A stretch of DNA of 64,000 bases from Bog-473 sp963741995. Its GTDB lineage: Bacteria; Actinomycetota; Acidimicrobiia; Acidimicrobiales; RAAP-2. Of this stretch, positions 42,429-50,383 are shown piece by piece (positions within the stretch are counted from its first letter, which is position 1; every line of letters begins with the position of its first letter). The position numbers were made by a program, and so were the translations under genes. The stretch covers positions 186,001-250,000 of the forward strand of contig CAVUKI010000003.1 in NCBI GenBank assembly GCA_963741995.1. Direction: 5' to 3'. The notes below the pieces were generated by a model. The model searched no databases. It was not told the origin of the DNA and worked only from the letters and a program-made list of their open reading frames with translations.

Positions 42429-42914
42429 TCAGCGAGCTGCCGCGTCCCTGTCGGGCGTCGGATCTTGCCCTTCTTCGTAGGCGGCCAACCTGTCGTCCGC
42501 CTCGCGGATGCGCCGGCTCATGCCGCTGAGGATCGCGTTGCGGAACCCGGGGATCTCCATCATGGTCTCGAACTCCCGCGGCCCGACGATGAGGACGTCG
42601 AGATCCGTCGTGGCGTGCACCGTGGCACTGCGCGGCACGGCCTCGATGGCCGCCAGCTCGCCGAAGTAGTCGCCCGCGTAGAGAATGTTGACGACGCGCC
42701 CGGCGCGGGTGACTGTCGCCGTCCCGTCCAGAATGACAAAGAGCTCGCGGCCGAGGCGGCCTTCCCGCAGGATCACCTCGCCGGCCTGAATCCGGAGGCG
42801 CTCGGCGATGCGCGCCATCTCCAAGAGCTGCTCTTCCGTGCAGGCGGCAAACCAGGGCACGCCCTGGAGGTGCTCCGGTGCGGCTTGGCCGCTCCCTTCA
42901 CCGTCGGCGCCCAT
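42429..42914 (-). CDS. Stand-alone cyclic-nucleotide-binding (CRP-like) domain protein
   Basis: A 161-residue protein with one CNBD (about residues 15-130: LQGVPWFAACTEEQL, GEVILREGRLGRELFVILDG, GDYFGELAAIEAVPRSATVHA) and no helix-turn-helix. ATG 42914 has a GAGGAGA site. It is convergent with the SARP gene and followed upstream by a paralogue on the same strand. It probably acts as a signal-binding protein with a partner. Confidence 0.9.
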   Translation of the reverse strand: MGADGEGSGQAAPEHLQGVPWFAACTEEQLLEMARIAERLRIQAGEVILREGRLGRELFVILDGTATVTRAGRVVNILYAGDYFGELAAIEAVPRSATVHATTDLDVLIVGPREFETMMEIPGFRNAILSGMSRRIREADDRLAAYEEGQDPTPDRDAAAR

Positions 42915-43028
42915 CGGTCTCTCCTCATAGGTCGGTCGGCGGAGCGCTGTCCCGCGCTCGTCAGGGTACGCGCTGGGGAGGCACTCCCGGGGCGTGCGAG
43001 ACTTCGGGCCGCCTCGAACGGCCCAGGG

Positions 43029-43514
43029 TCAGCGTTCGACGATGCGGCTCGACCTGGTGTGCTCTGGGTCCTGCGCATCGAGCACGGCGGCCAGACGGGC
43101 CTCCACCCTCCGCAACCGGCTGGCCATGCTCCGGAACAGGGCGCCGCGGAAGCCGGGGATGTCGGACATGGCAGAGAGCTCGCGGGGCCCGATGATCAGC
43201 ACGTCGAGGTCGGTCAGCGCCGTGACCGTCGCGTTGCGCGGTCCCGGGTCCATGGCCGCCAGTTCGCCGAAGAAGTCACCCGAGCCCAGGGTGTTGACCC
43301 GCCGGCCCATCTGGGTCACCGCGACCGAGCCAGAGAGGATGAGGAAGAACTCCCGGCCGATCCGCCCTTCGCGGGCGATGACCTCGCCCTCCCCCACCTG
43401 GACCCGCTCAGCCAGGCGGGCCACCTCCTCGAGCTGGGCATGGGTGCAGTTCCGCAGCAGGTCGACGGCCTGCAGCCGGTCGACGGTCGCCTGTGTTCCC
43501 ATGGTCGCCAGCAT
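43029..43514 (-). CDS. Stand-alone cyclic-nucleotide-binding (CRP-like) domain protein, paralogue
   Basis: A 161-residue paralogue of the preceding protein with the same layout (AVDLLRNCTHAQLEEVA, GEVIAREGRIGREFFLILSG, GDFFGELAAMDPGPRNATVTA). It lacks a DNA-binding domain. ATG 43514 has a perfect AAGGAGG site, while the longer frame upstream has no support. The cassette has PRNATV where CRP has the R-S/T-A phosphate-binding pattern, so cAMP binding cannot be assumed. Confidence 0.9.
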   Translation of the reverse strand: MLATMGTQATVDRLQAVDLLRNCTHAQLEEVARLAERVQVGEGEVIAREGRIGREFFLILSGSVAVTQMGRRVNTLGSGDFFGELAAMDPGPRNATVTALTDLDVLIIGPRELSAMSDIPGFRGALFRSMASRLRRVEARLAAVLDAQDPEHTRSSRIVER

Positions 43515-43809
43515 GCTTCGCCTCCTTCTCCCGATGCGATGCAGGTGCTCGGCGGCCGTATCGCCGAGGCGCCCGCAATTCTCCACCCCGCCGCTTGCAG
43601 CGCCGTTGCACGGTTGTTGCAGGCGGTGGCTCCGTTCCGGCCCCTTTCGGCTCGTCCTCGCCCCTGTGAACTGCCGGAACACCCTCGGAATGGTTGGTGC
43701 GCCACGCCGATCCCGCGTCGGCGGCGGCCCCGAGCCAGGCGTCTACCATGTTGGGCCGGTTCCGGATCAGGGGGTCTGCAGGGTTCCCGTCGCACCGGGA
43801 TCGGCGTTT

Positions 43810-43885
43810 GCCTGGGTAGCTCAGTCGGTAGAGCAGCGCACTCGTAATGCGCAGGTCAGGAGTTCGAATCTCCTCTCAGGCTCCA
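43810..43885 (+). tRNA. tRNA-Thr (anticodon CGT)
   Basis: A full cloverleaf: acceptor GCCTGGG/CTCAGGC with one G-T pair, D-arm GCTCAGTCGGTAGAGC, anticodon loop CTCGTAA (anticodon CGT), T-arm GAGTTCGAATCTC, and encoded CCA at 43883-43885. Confidence 0.95.
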
Positions 43886-44039
43886 ATTTCGTGGCCTCAT
43901 TGTGATCACCAGTGCCGGTCCGGTTGGTCAAGGGTCGCTCCGGGACACTGCCGTACTCCACTTGACGACTGGCGGCCGAGGGGGAGAGGTGGGTCCATAG
44001 TCAATGTGGGTACGAAGACGCCATCGGCCCCGGCCGACG

Positions 44040-45503
44040 ATGGCCGAGGGAGCCGTCTCGGGGCACGGGCCCACCAGAGTGTCGCTCGGGACGGCAAAAG
44101 CTCCCCCTCGGCGGTACATCTCCTGGACGGTGTTGGCGATGATGACGGTGGGATCCGTGGGCTATCTCGGGTCCACACCGGCCACGTCCGTCTTTGGTCT
44201 CGCCTCGGTATTCCTGTACGTCGTCCCTGCATTCGTGTTCTTGGTGCCCGTCTCCTTGGTCGCGGCGGAGTTGGCGTCGGGTTGGCAGGGTGGCGTCTAC
44301 AACTGGGTGGCAGAAGGCGTGTCTGCCCCGATGGGACTCCTTGCCGTCTGGTGCGAGTTTGCCCAGACGATCTTCTATTACCCTGCCCTACTCGCCTACG
44401 TCGCCGGCACGCTCGCCTACGTCATCGATCCGAGCCTGGCCGCCAATGGCGTCTACAACGCGGTTGTCATCGTCGCTCTGTTCTGGGGTGGAGTGTTCAT
44501 CTCCTCGCGCGGACTTGGAATCGTGGCAAAGCTCTCCTCGAGTGGCACGCTGATCGGGACGCTGCTCCCCGGCGCCCTCCTCGTCGCTCTCGGGATCGCC
44601 TACCTGCTGCAGGGACATCACTCGGCTGCCCCGATGAACTCTCACCATCTCCTGCCGGCATGGACGGGCGTCGCCAGCGTTGTCCTGGTCGTCAACAGCT
44701 TCTTTACCTATGCCGGTATCGAAGTGAATGCCGTGCACGTCGACGACTGCCGGAACCCGGCCCGCGAATTTCCGAGGTCCATCTTCCTCGCCATGGCACT
44801 CGTCCTCGCCATCTTCATCTTCCCAACGTTGGCGATCGCATGGGTGATCCCTGCAAACCAGATCAGTTTCACGGCCGGCGTCATGCAAGCCTTCGACAGT
44901 CTCTTTGGGCATTTCGGGATCAGGTTCGCCGTGCCACTGATAGCGGTCGCTCTGGCGGTCGGAGCCCTGGCAGGGATGATGGCCTGGCTCGATGGCCCCT
45001 CCGAAGGGTTGCTCAGGATCGGGCGCGAGCAGGGATTTCTCCCTCCCTTCTTTCAAAAGGTGAACCGGAATGGCATCGAGATGCGCATCTTGACGGGGCA
45101 GGCAATTGTGATCACCGTCATAGCCCTGCTCTATGCATTGATACCGGACGTCTCCCATGCCTACTGGATATTTGCGGTGATGGCCACGCAGATCTATCTC
45201 ATCATGTACGTGCTGATGTTCATCGCCGCGCTCCGGTTGCGCCGCAGGCAGCCGGAGCGGCCCCGCGGGTACCGTGCACCGGCTCTGCGACTCCTGTGTT
45301 TCGTCGGCGCCGTGTCGTCGCTCGCCGCTCTGGTCATCGGCTTCGTCGCTCCTTCACAGTTCGGCCACTTGAACCGGCTGCTCTACGGGCTCCTGATCCT
45401 CGCTGGAATACTGTTGATAGGGATCGTTCCGCCGGTGCTCATGGATCGGCTTCGTAAGCCGGGATGGAAACTCGCCGGGAGCGCGCCGAACCCGGAGGTC
45501 TAG
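44040..45503 (+). CDS. APC-family amino-acid transporter (GadC-like)
   Basis: A 487-residue permease with 12 predicted helices. Helix 1 begins SWTVLAMMTVGSVGYLGSTPA. The glutamate:GABA-antiporter-like region GWQGGVYNWVAEGVSAPMGLLAVWCEF is typical of GadC relatives, as is FFTYAGIEVNAVHVDDCRNPAREFPR. It probably exchanges glutamate or other amino acids. ATG 44040 is chosen; an upstream ATG at 44004 would add 12 basic residues with no support. It is followed by a strong terminator. Confidence 0.85.
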   Translation: MAEGAVSGHGPTRVSLGTAKAPPRRYISWTVLAMMTVGSVGYLGSTPATSVFGLASVFLYVVPAFVFLVPVSLVAAELASGWQGGVYNWVAEGVSAPMGLLAVWCEFAQTIFYYPALLAYVAGTLAYVIDPSLAANGVYNAVVIVALFWGGVFISSRGLGIVAKLSSSGTLIGTLLPGALLVALGIAYLLQGHHSAAPMNSHHLLPAWTGVASVVLVVNSFFTYAGIEVNAVHVDDCRNPAREFPRSIFLAMALVLAIFIFPTLAIAWVIPANQISFTAGVMQAFDSLFGHFGIRFAVPLIAVALAVGALAGMMAWLDGPSEGLLRIGREQGFLPPFFQKVNRNGIEMRILTGQAIVITVIALLYALIPDVSHAYWIFAVMATQIYLIMYVLMFIAALRLRRRQPERPRGYRAPALRLLCFVGAVSSLAALVIGFVAPSQFGHLNRLLYGLLILAGILLIGIVPPVLMDRLRKPGWKLAGSAPNPEV

Positions 45504-45557
45504 CGCCGCCGGATCTTCGCGGGCCCGGGTGCATCTCGTCCTTTGGGCCCGGACGCG

Positions 45558-45588
45558 CAACACCGGCCCGCTTGGCGGGCCGGTGTTG
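45558..45588. terminator. Strong bidirectional terminator
   Basis: A perfect 14-bp stem, CAACACCGGCCCGC and GCGGGCCGGTGTTG, with loop TTG, between the convergent transporter and membrane-protein genes. This is the strongest hairpin in the window. Confidence 0.8.
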
Positions 45589-45613
45589 GCTCCTCACTGG
45601 GAAGGGTTGCGGG

Positions 45614-46228
45614 TTAAGCGGTGACGAGCGTCCCCTTTGGGGTGTGGCTGGGGAGAAGCTCTTCGCTGTCGTCGGTCCGCCGGGCGTGGGCGAAGCCGAG
45701 GCCGACCAACACTGCCATGATGCCAGCGAGGCAGAAGGCTCCAATCGCACACCACAAGGCGATGTCGGCGATCAGGCTGTACCCGTAGGCCTCGAGAAGC
45801 AGACCTCGAAGCGTCGTGCCCTGGAAGACCGTCTGGACCTTGGCCTCTGCGGCCGTGTAGGCCGGCGAACCCTTGGGCAGGGCCATCGCCGCCGCGCTCA
45901 GCTCGGAGTAGGTCTTGCCGCCACCGATCTCACCGAGATGCACGTTGATGAAGTCGTTGGCGTAGACCTGGGCCTGCTGACCCGTGACGAGCTGCTGCCC
46001 GGCGTACTGCGAGACCGAGGGGATCATCGACTTGGTGATCTCTTGTCCGTCAGGGTGGGCGAACGCCGCCGCCGAGGGAAACGTGATCTGCTGCTCAGCG
46101 AGCTGGGTGTGCACGTAGTTGTTGGCGAAGCTGTAGCCGAACATCAGCAAGGCGCCGGCCACAGCCAGCACGATCACCACGACCACTCCACCGACACTGG
46201 CCACCTTGTCGAAAACGTTGCGTCGCAT
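45614..46228 (-). CDS. Two-helix membrane protein of unknown function
   Basis: 204 residues with a membrane segment near each end (about 11-32, VGGVVVVIVLAVAGALLMFG; about 150-180, LIADIALWCAIGAFCLAGIM). The extracytoplasmic loop between them is about 115 residues, without cysteines. The N-terminus MRRNVFDK is basic, so both ends are probably cytoplasmic. ATG 46228 has an AAGGAGA site. A weak DosR-like box lies 101 bp upstream, so it may belong to the hypoxia group. Mycobacterial DosR regulons also contain small membrane proteins, but no family match is claimed. Confidence 0.75.
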   Translation of the reverse strand: MRRNVFDKVASVGGVVVVIVLAVAGALLMFGYSFANNYVHTQLAEQQITFPSAAAFAHPDGQEITKSMIPSVSQYAGQQLVTGQQAQVYANDFINVHLGEIGGGKTYSELSAAAMALPKGSPAYTAAEAKVQTVFQGTTLRGLLLEAYGYSLIADIALWCAIGAFCLAGIMAVLVGLGFAHARRTDDSEELLPSHTPKGTLVTA

Positions 46229-46329
46229 CTGTCGGTCTCCTTGTTCGTGATCCCTCCCAGTGAGGAGATCTGTTCCCATCGTCGCTGCCCGCGGCCTCGC
46301 TGAGATGAGCGCAAAGGTCCTTTGGGCTA

Positions 46330-46343
46330 GGGAGGAAGGTCCC
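46330..46343. promoter_or_regulatory. Weak DosR-like box
   Basis: GGGAGGAAGGTCCC matches 11 of 14 positions of the DosR core GGGACTWWAGTCCC. It lies in the divergent region between the membrane-protein and the 46428 genes. Spacing to either gene (101 and 84 bp) is larger than for the better boxes. Confidence 0.35.
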
Positions 46344-46427
46344 GTGCGTCACCTGCTCCAGGGATCCAGGCCTGAATGGGACGATCTTCCCTAGCTGGCG
46401 CCCTTCGACGACGTACAGACTGGAGAC

Positions 46428-46760
46428 GTGAGCATGTACGTCACGCTTCTCTCGGGCGCCTTGGACCTCTGGGACACAGACCTCGACGACGACGCTCTGC
46501 TCGACTACGTCCGCGAGTGCCGGGCCTCGCTGCCCGCCCACGACCTCGGGGCAGGGGTCTGGTCGGAGACGGCCGTGGTGGCCGAGATTTCCTACGACCG
46601 CTCGCTCGTCTGCCTGGCTGCTCGCCGCGGTATTGACGTGACGCCGGAGAACTTCGTCCATCCCAAGATCGAGCGGGAACGCCTGGAGTTCGAGCTCTTC
46701 CGTCTCGGTGTTCACCTCGCAGGCGCGACGAGCGCCCCGATCGACCCCGAAGACCCTTAG
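46428..46760 (+). CDS. Hypothetical protein, 110 residues
   Basis: Acidic small protein with no membrane segment. It begins MSMYVTLLSGALDLWDTDLDDDAL and ends in a Pro/Asp-rich tail. It contains an ISYDRSLVCLAA strand-helix stretch. I do not recognise a family. Start GTG 46428; ATG 46434 is also possible. It is divergent from the membrane-protein gene across a weak DosR-like box. Confidence 0.55.
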   Translation: MSMYVTLLSGALDLWDTDLDDDALLDYVRECRASLPAHDLGAGVWSETAVVAEISYDRSLVCLAARRGIDVTPENFVHPKIERERLEFELFRLGVHLAGATSAPIDPEDP

Positions 46761-47226
46761 CCCTGCCCTTTCAGAGGAACATCGTCTCGTTAGCCCATTG
46801 CTTCGCTGTGCTCCTGCCGCGGGAGGACAGGTCACTCGCTTTGCACGTCCTCAAGGCGAGAAGCGAGCGCCCCGACACCGGCACAGTGCTCCGTCCAAGA
46901 CTGTTGATCACCCCTGCTGATTTCGCGCCAAACCGAGTCTTCTGGTCACGCCTAAGTGCTCGAAGACGGGGGAGTTCTCCAGAACCGACAGAGCGGGCTG
47001 AAAGCAGGCTGCTCTTAGGGTGAACACCTGGTTCTCCCTTGGAAGAAACCAGATTGCCGGCCACGACGTCCCCAAAGCGGCCGATCGGTGTCCTGAGCCT
47101 GGAAGGTGGTTTTTTCCTCTAGGACCACCGTGCAGTTGAAGATCATGCTCCCCGTACGTCGCGCCTTGTGACCGCGAATGGCGATTGGCATCGATCTCGT
47201 AGCGTCATAGAGGAGTGCAGGGAGGA
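46761..47226. other. Intergenic region before the DosR-like gene
   Basis: About 465 bp. No convincing protein or RNA gene was found. A short stem GGTGGT/ACCACC at about 47105-47128 lies downstream of the regulator gene on its strand and may act as its terminator. GC content appears lower here than in neighbouring genes. Confidence 0.35.
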
Positions 47227-47889
47227 CTAGCGCGCCGGGGCTTCCGGCGCACGCCTTTCCGCCTTCAGTTTGGTGGCATAAATCGCAGCCTCGGTACGAC
47301 TTGACATCTCGAGCTTGCGCAACAGACCCGTGATGTAGTTCTTCACCGTGTGCTCGGCGAGGAACATGGATTCTGCAATCTGTCGGTTGGTCTGCCCTTC
47401 GGCAATGAGGTCGAGAATCCGTCGTTCCTGCGGCGTCAGGGCTTGGAGCTCGGGGTCTGGTTTTGGTGGGCTGGAGATACGTTCAACGACTCGTGCCACG
47501 GTTTTGGGATCGAGCAGGCTCTCGCCGGCCGCGACCCGACGGACGTCGTTGATGAGATCGCGGGCTTTGATCTGTTTGAGAACGTAGCCGGCCGCTCCGG
47601 CCATCACACTGGCGAAGAGCGCTTCGTCGTCGGCGAAGCTTGTGAGCATCAAGCAGTTCAGCTCTGGCATCGACGATCGTGCGTCTCGGCAGACCTCGAT
47701 ACCGCTGCCATCTTCGAGGCGAACGTCGAGGATGGCAACGTCGGGTTGGGCCAGAGGGATCCGTTCCAGCGCCTCGGCCGCCGTGGCCGCCTGACCGACG
47801 ACTTTGATGTCGTCGTCGGATTCGAGAAGGACGCGAATTCCTTCCCGGACCACCTCATGGTCGTCGAGGAGGAAGATGCGGATGGTCAT
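47227..47889 (-). CDS. NarL-family response regulator, DosR/DevR-like
   Basis: A 220-residue regulator. The receiver has the acidic pair DD (residues 9-10), phosphoacceptor D55 (VAILDVRL) and K105 (GYVLKQIKA). The LuxR-type helix-turn-helix spans about residues 150-207: LTPQERRILDLIAEGQTNRQIA, then MFLAEHTVKNYITGLLRKL and SSRTEAAIYATKLK. This recognition-helix region is very close to that of mycobacterial DosR (MFLAEKTVKNYVSRLLAKL, from memory), which is consistent with the DosR-like boxes found downstream in the window. No GAF-type DosS/DosT sensor kinase is encoded nearby, so the signal source is elsewhere. It is predicted to activate the fermentation and stress genes of 46-64 kb. Confidence 0.9.
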   Translation of the reverse strand: MTIRIFLLDDHEVVREGIRVLLESDDDIKVVGQAATAAEALERIPLAQPDVAILDVRLEDGSGIEVCRDARSSMPELNCLMLTSFADDEALFASVMAGAAGYVLKQIKARDLINDVRRVAAGESLLDPKTVARVVERISSPPKPDPELQALTPQERRILDLIAEGQTNRQIAESMFLAEHTVKNYITGLLRKLEMSSRTEAAIYATKLKAERRAPEAPAR

Positions 47890-48552
47890 CCAACCATTGT
47901 GCCAGCGCCGGCCACCCCGAGCGTTTACTTCCGGTTTCGCCGCCGCTCTGCGTCCCCGTCGCCCCCGATACGATCGGGATCGTGCGCCATCCCAGGATCG
48001 GCGTTCCTGAGAAGCTGGGACGTCTGATGGGCGCCGTGCTCATGATCGAGGCCTCTACCGCGTTCGCGGTCTTGGGACAGTCGAGGTATTCCACTCTCGA
48101 AGGGGAGTGTCGCCGATATGGATGAAATCCGAGGGTTCAGGACATGCCGGGGGCAGTGGTCCTCTGCAACGCTTGCTTGGCCGCGGTCGTGGCGGGTTTT
48201 CTCTTCTGGCACTGTCGCGAATTACGCACTGAGCGCCGCTGGCTGGAAGACCATCGTCTCCACCCAAACTCCGCCGCCCTAGCAGCTCGAAAGGCGTTTC
48301 CGTGGCGATGCGAGGTGTGGTTCCACCTGCCATGGCACCATCTCAACGAACTCGATGGTTTCTACGCGCCGGGGTGGCGGCAACTGACCGCGATAGCCAT
48401 GCCGAAACCTTCCTTCTCTGCGGCCCGTCGAGCTGTCGGGGCTGGCCTCGAGGCCATGACAACCCTGCAGCCGGAGGGGCAAGGTGTGGCCATCTGCCGA
48501 GGATTGTCCGAAGGTCTGGCCGGAACCACCAGGTCCCTGGCCGGAACCTTGG
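47890..48552. other. 660-bp region between the DosR-like gene and GAPDH
   Basis: There is no gene I can support. One frame from ATG 48144 (MPGAVVLCNACLAAVVAG, then a Trp/His-rich stretch) is open, but it runs antisense into the GAPDH gene and has no good ribosome binding site. No DosR-like box of quality is present upstream of the regulator itself. Confidence 0.35.
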
Positions 48553-49566
48553 TCATCTCTCCACAGGGCGGCCGATCACCGTGGCCAGGTCGACGAGGCG
48601 GCTCGAGTAGCCGGTCTCATTGTCGTACCAGCCGAGCACCTTCACCAGGTGGCCGTTCGCCATGGTCAGTTTCGAGTCGAAGATGCACGAGGCCGAGGAG
48701 CCGACGATGTCGCTCGACACCAGGTCGTCTTCGGAGTACTCCAGCAGGCCCGTAAGCCGGCCCACCTCGGCAGCTTCCCGGTAGGCGCCGCAGATCTCGT
48801 CGACCGTCGGCGTCACCCGCAGCGTGGCGACAAGGTCGGTGATGGAACCGTCCGGGATCGGGACCCGGAGCGAGAGGCCGTCGAGCCGACCCGCCACGTC
48901 GGGCAGCACCAGGCCGGTCGCCCGGGCGGCGCCCGTCGTCGTGGGCACGATGTTGATGGCGGCCCCCCGTGCGCGCCGCGGGTCCTTGTGCAGAGCGTCG
49001 ACAAGGTGCTGGTCGTCGGTGTAGGCGTGCACCGTGGTCATGAAGCCCTGCTCCATTCCGAAGGCGTCATCGAGCACCTTGGCCAGCACCGCCAGGCAGT
49101 TCGTGGTGCACGACGCGTTGGAGACGACGAAGTCGTGCGACGGATCGAAGGTGTCCTCGTTGACGCCAACGACGAAAGTGGCGTCGACATCCTTGGCCGG
49201 CGCGGAGATGATCACCCGGTGCGCCCCCGCCTCGATGTGGGCCGCTGCCTTGTCACGGGTGGTCAGCCGACCCGTGCTCTCGACCACGACGTCAATGCCC
49301 AGCTCCCGCCAGGGCAACTGCTCGGGGTGGGGCTCCATCAACATCGTGACGGGCGAGGAGCCCACCATCATGGTGTCGTGCTCGACGGAGACCGGCAGGG
49401 GCAGGTGCCCATGGACCGAGTCCCGCGCCAGCAACCGGGCGAGTGCCTCGGGGTCGCCGAGGTCGTTCACCGCGGCCACCTCGACGTCATGGGGCGACTT
49501 GAGCGCGGCCCGAAGGAAGGCCCGCCCGGTCCGGCCGAACCCGTTGATTGCGACTCTGACAGCCAT
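48553..49566 (-). CDS. gap: Glyceraldehyde-3-phosphate dehydrogenase (type I)
   Basis: A 337-residue enzyme with the Rossmann motif INGFGRTGRAFLRA, the catalytic C153 in NASCTTNCLAV, H180 in TTVHAYTDDQ, and WYDNETGYSSRLVDL near the C-terminus. It oxidises glyceraldehyde 3-phosphate to 1,3-bisphosphoglycerate with NAD(P). ATG 49566 is preceded by GGAGA. It reads away from the ferredoxin-oxidoreductase operon, with several DosR-like boxes in the shared region, so it is likely induced together with it. It may be a second GAPDH for hypoxic growth. Confidence 0.95.
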   Translation of the reverse strand: MAVRVAINGFGRTGRAFLRAALKSPHDVEVAAVNDLGDPEALARLLARDSVHGHLPLPVSVEHDTMMVGSSPVTMLMEPHPEQLPWRELGIDVVVESTGRLTTRDKAAAHIEAGAHRVIISAPAKDVDATFVVGVNEDTFDPSHDFVVSNASCTTNCLAVLAKVLDDAFGMEQGFMTTVHAYTDDQHLVDALHKDPRRARGAAINIVPTTTGAARATGLVLPDVAGRLDGLSLRVPIPDGSITDLVATLRVTPTVDEICGAYREAAEVGRLTGLLEYSEDDLVSSDIVGSSASCIFDSKLTMANGHLVKVLGWYDNETGYSSRLVDLATVIGRPVER

Positions 49567-49585
49567 GGCGACATCTCCATTGCTC

Positions 49586-49608
49586 GGAGGGAACCACGTG
49601 GCCCCTCC
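49586..49608. promoter_or_regulatory. Palindromic stem just upstream of the GAPDH ribosome binding site
   Basis: GGAGGG (49586-49591) pairs with CCCTCC (49603-49608), enclosing the palindrome CCACGTGG (49594-49601). It lies 19 bp from the start codon. As RNA it would form a hairpin in the GAPDH leader; as DNA it could bind a regulator. Confidence 0.4.
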
Positions 49609-49642
49609 TTGCGATGGTCACATCGGGACGGACCGTGCGGTA

Positions 49643-49656
49643 GGGACCAAAGTCCC
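49643..49656. promoter_or_regulatory. Strong DosR-like box (gap / por divergent region)
   Basis: GGGACCAAAGTCCC matches 13 of 14 positions of GGGACTWWAGTCCC. It is 76 bp upstream of GAPDH and 118 bp upstream of the oxidoreductase gene. The identical 14-mer occurs again at 62809. Confidence 0.7.
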
Positions 49657-49692
49657 CGATCAGCCCCCCGAGAAACGCGTTACCACATGGAA

Positions 49693-49706
49693 AGGACTTA
49701 CGTCAC
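49693..49706. promoter_or_regulatory. Secondary DosR-like site
   Basis: AGGACTTACGTCAC matches 11 of 14 core positions and lies between the two other boxes, as multiple DosR sites often do in mycobacterial promoters. Confidence 0.4.
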
Positions 49707-49725
49707 CCCGAACGGGGCAGCCGCA

Positions 49726-49739
49726 GGGACCTTTGTCTC
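49726..49739. promoter_or_regulatory. DosR-like box 35 bp before the oxidoreductase gamma gene
   Basis: GGGACCTTTGTCTC matches 11 of 14 core positions. Its end is 35 bp from ATG 49775, the same spacing as boxes before PfkB, HTH-fusion and Usp-like genes. Confidence 0.55.
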
Positions 49740-49774
49740 TATTCCCCCGGAGAGGGGAGCGGCACGCTGGAACT

Positions 49775-50383
49775 ATGTTCGCAGTGCGCTTCCATGGCCG
49801 AGGTGGGCAGGGGGCCGTGACCGCCGCCGACCTGTTGGCCCTTGCCGCGTTCGAGGAGGACCGGCACGCGCAGTCGTTCCCGAGTTTCGGGTCCGAGCGC
49901 ATGGGCGCACCGGTGGTCGCGTACTGCCGTCTCGACGAGCGCGAGATACGAACGCGTGAACCGGTGGTGGCACCGGACTGCCTGATCGTCATCGACCCGA
50001 CCCTGGTCCACCAGGTCGACCTCTTCGCCGGACTCGGTCCCGACGGCTATGTGCTCGTCAACTCCACCCGGACGCCGGACGAGCTCGGGCTGGGGGCCTT
50101 GGCGGATCGCTTCCGGCCCGGCCGCCTCCTCACGGTCCCAGCCACCGAGGTGGCACAGCGCCAGATCGGCCGGCCCCTCCCCAATGCTGGGCTGCTCGGG
50201 AGCTTCGCCGCCCTGACGGCGGAGGTCACCATCGGCGCTGTCAGCTCAGCCATCCGGGAGCGGTTCAGCCGGAACCCGTCGGTGGCGGAGTGCAACGTCG
50301 CAGCCGCCGCCGAGCTGTTCCACCTGGCTCGCCAGCTCATGGCGGCCAACGGAAGGGCGGTGCTCAGTGCTCTGGCAACTTGA
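49775..50383 (+). CDS. 2-oxoacid (pyruvate):ferredoxin oxidoreductase, gamma subunit
   Basis: A 202-residue POR_gamma domain protein: FHGRGGQGAVTAADLLALAA near the N-terminus, SFGSERMGAPVVAYCR and DPTLVHQVDLF are family motifs. It binds CoA/thiamine-linked intermediates in the complex. ATG 49775 directly precedes the conserved FAVRFHGRGGQG; the frame upstream is open but without similarity. It overlaps the alpha gene by 17 bp. Confidence 0.93.
   Translation: MFAVRFHGRGGQGAVTAADLLALAAFEEDRHAQSFPSFGSERMGAPVVAYCRLDEREIRTREPVVAPDCLIVIDPTLVHQVDLFAGLGPDGYVLVNSTRTPDELGLGALADRFRPGRLLTVPATEVAQRQIGRPLPNAGLLGSFAALTAEVTIGAVSSAIRERFSRNPSVAECNVAAAAELFHLARQLMAANGRAVLSALAT

Noticed and set aside
46761..47226. 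Small structured RNA in the gap before the DosR-like gene
   Set aside because: No tmRNA, 5S or riboswitch signature could be made out; only a short possible stem is present.
48520..48560. Extra DosR-like sites near the GAPDH 3' end
   Set aside because: Only isolated half-sites within or next to coding sequence; no palindrome and no downstream start codon.
48144..48755. Open frame after the DosR-like gene
   Set aside because: It has no good ribosome binding site, becomes antisense to GAPDH and shows no family features; kept only as a note on the gap.
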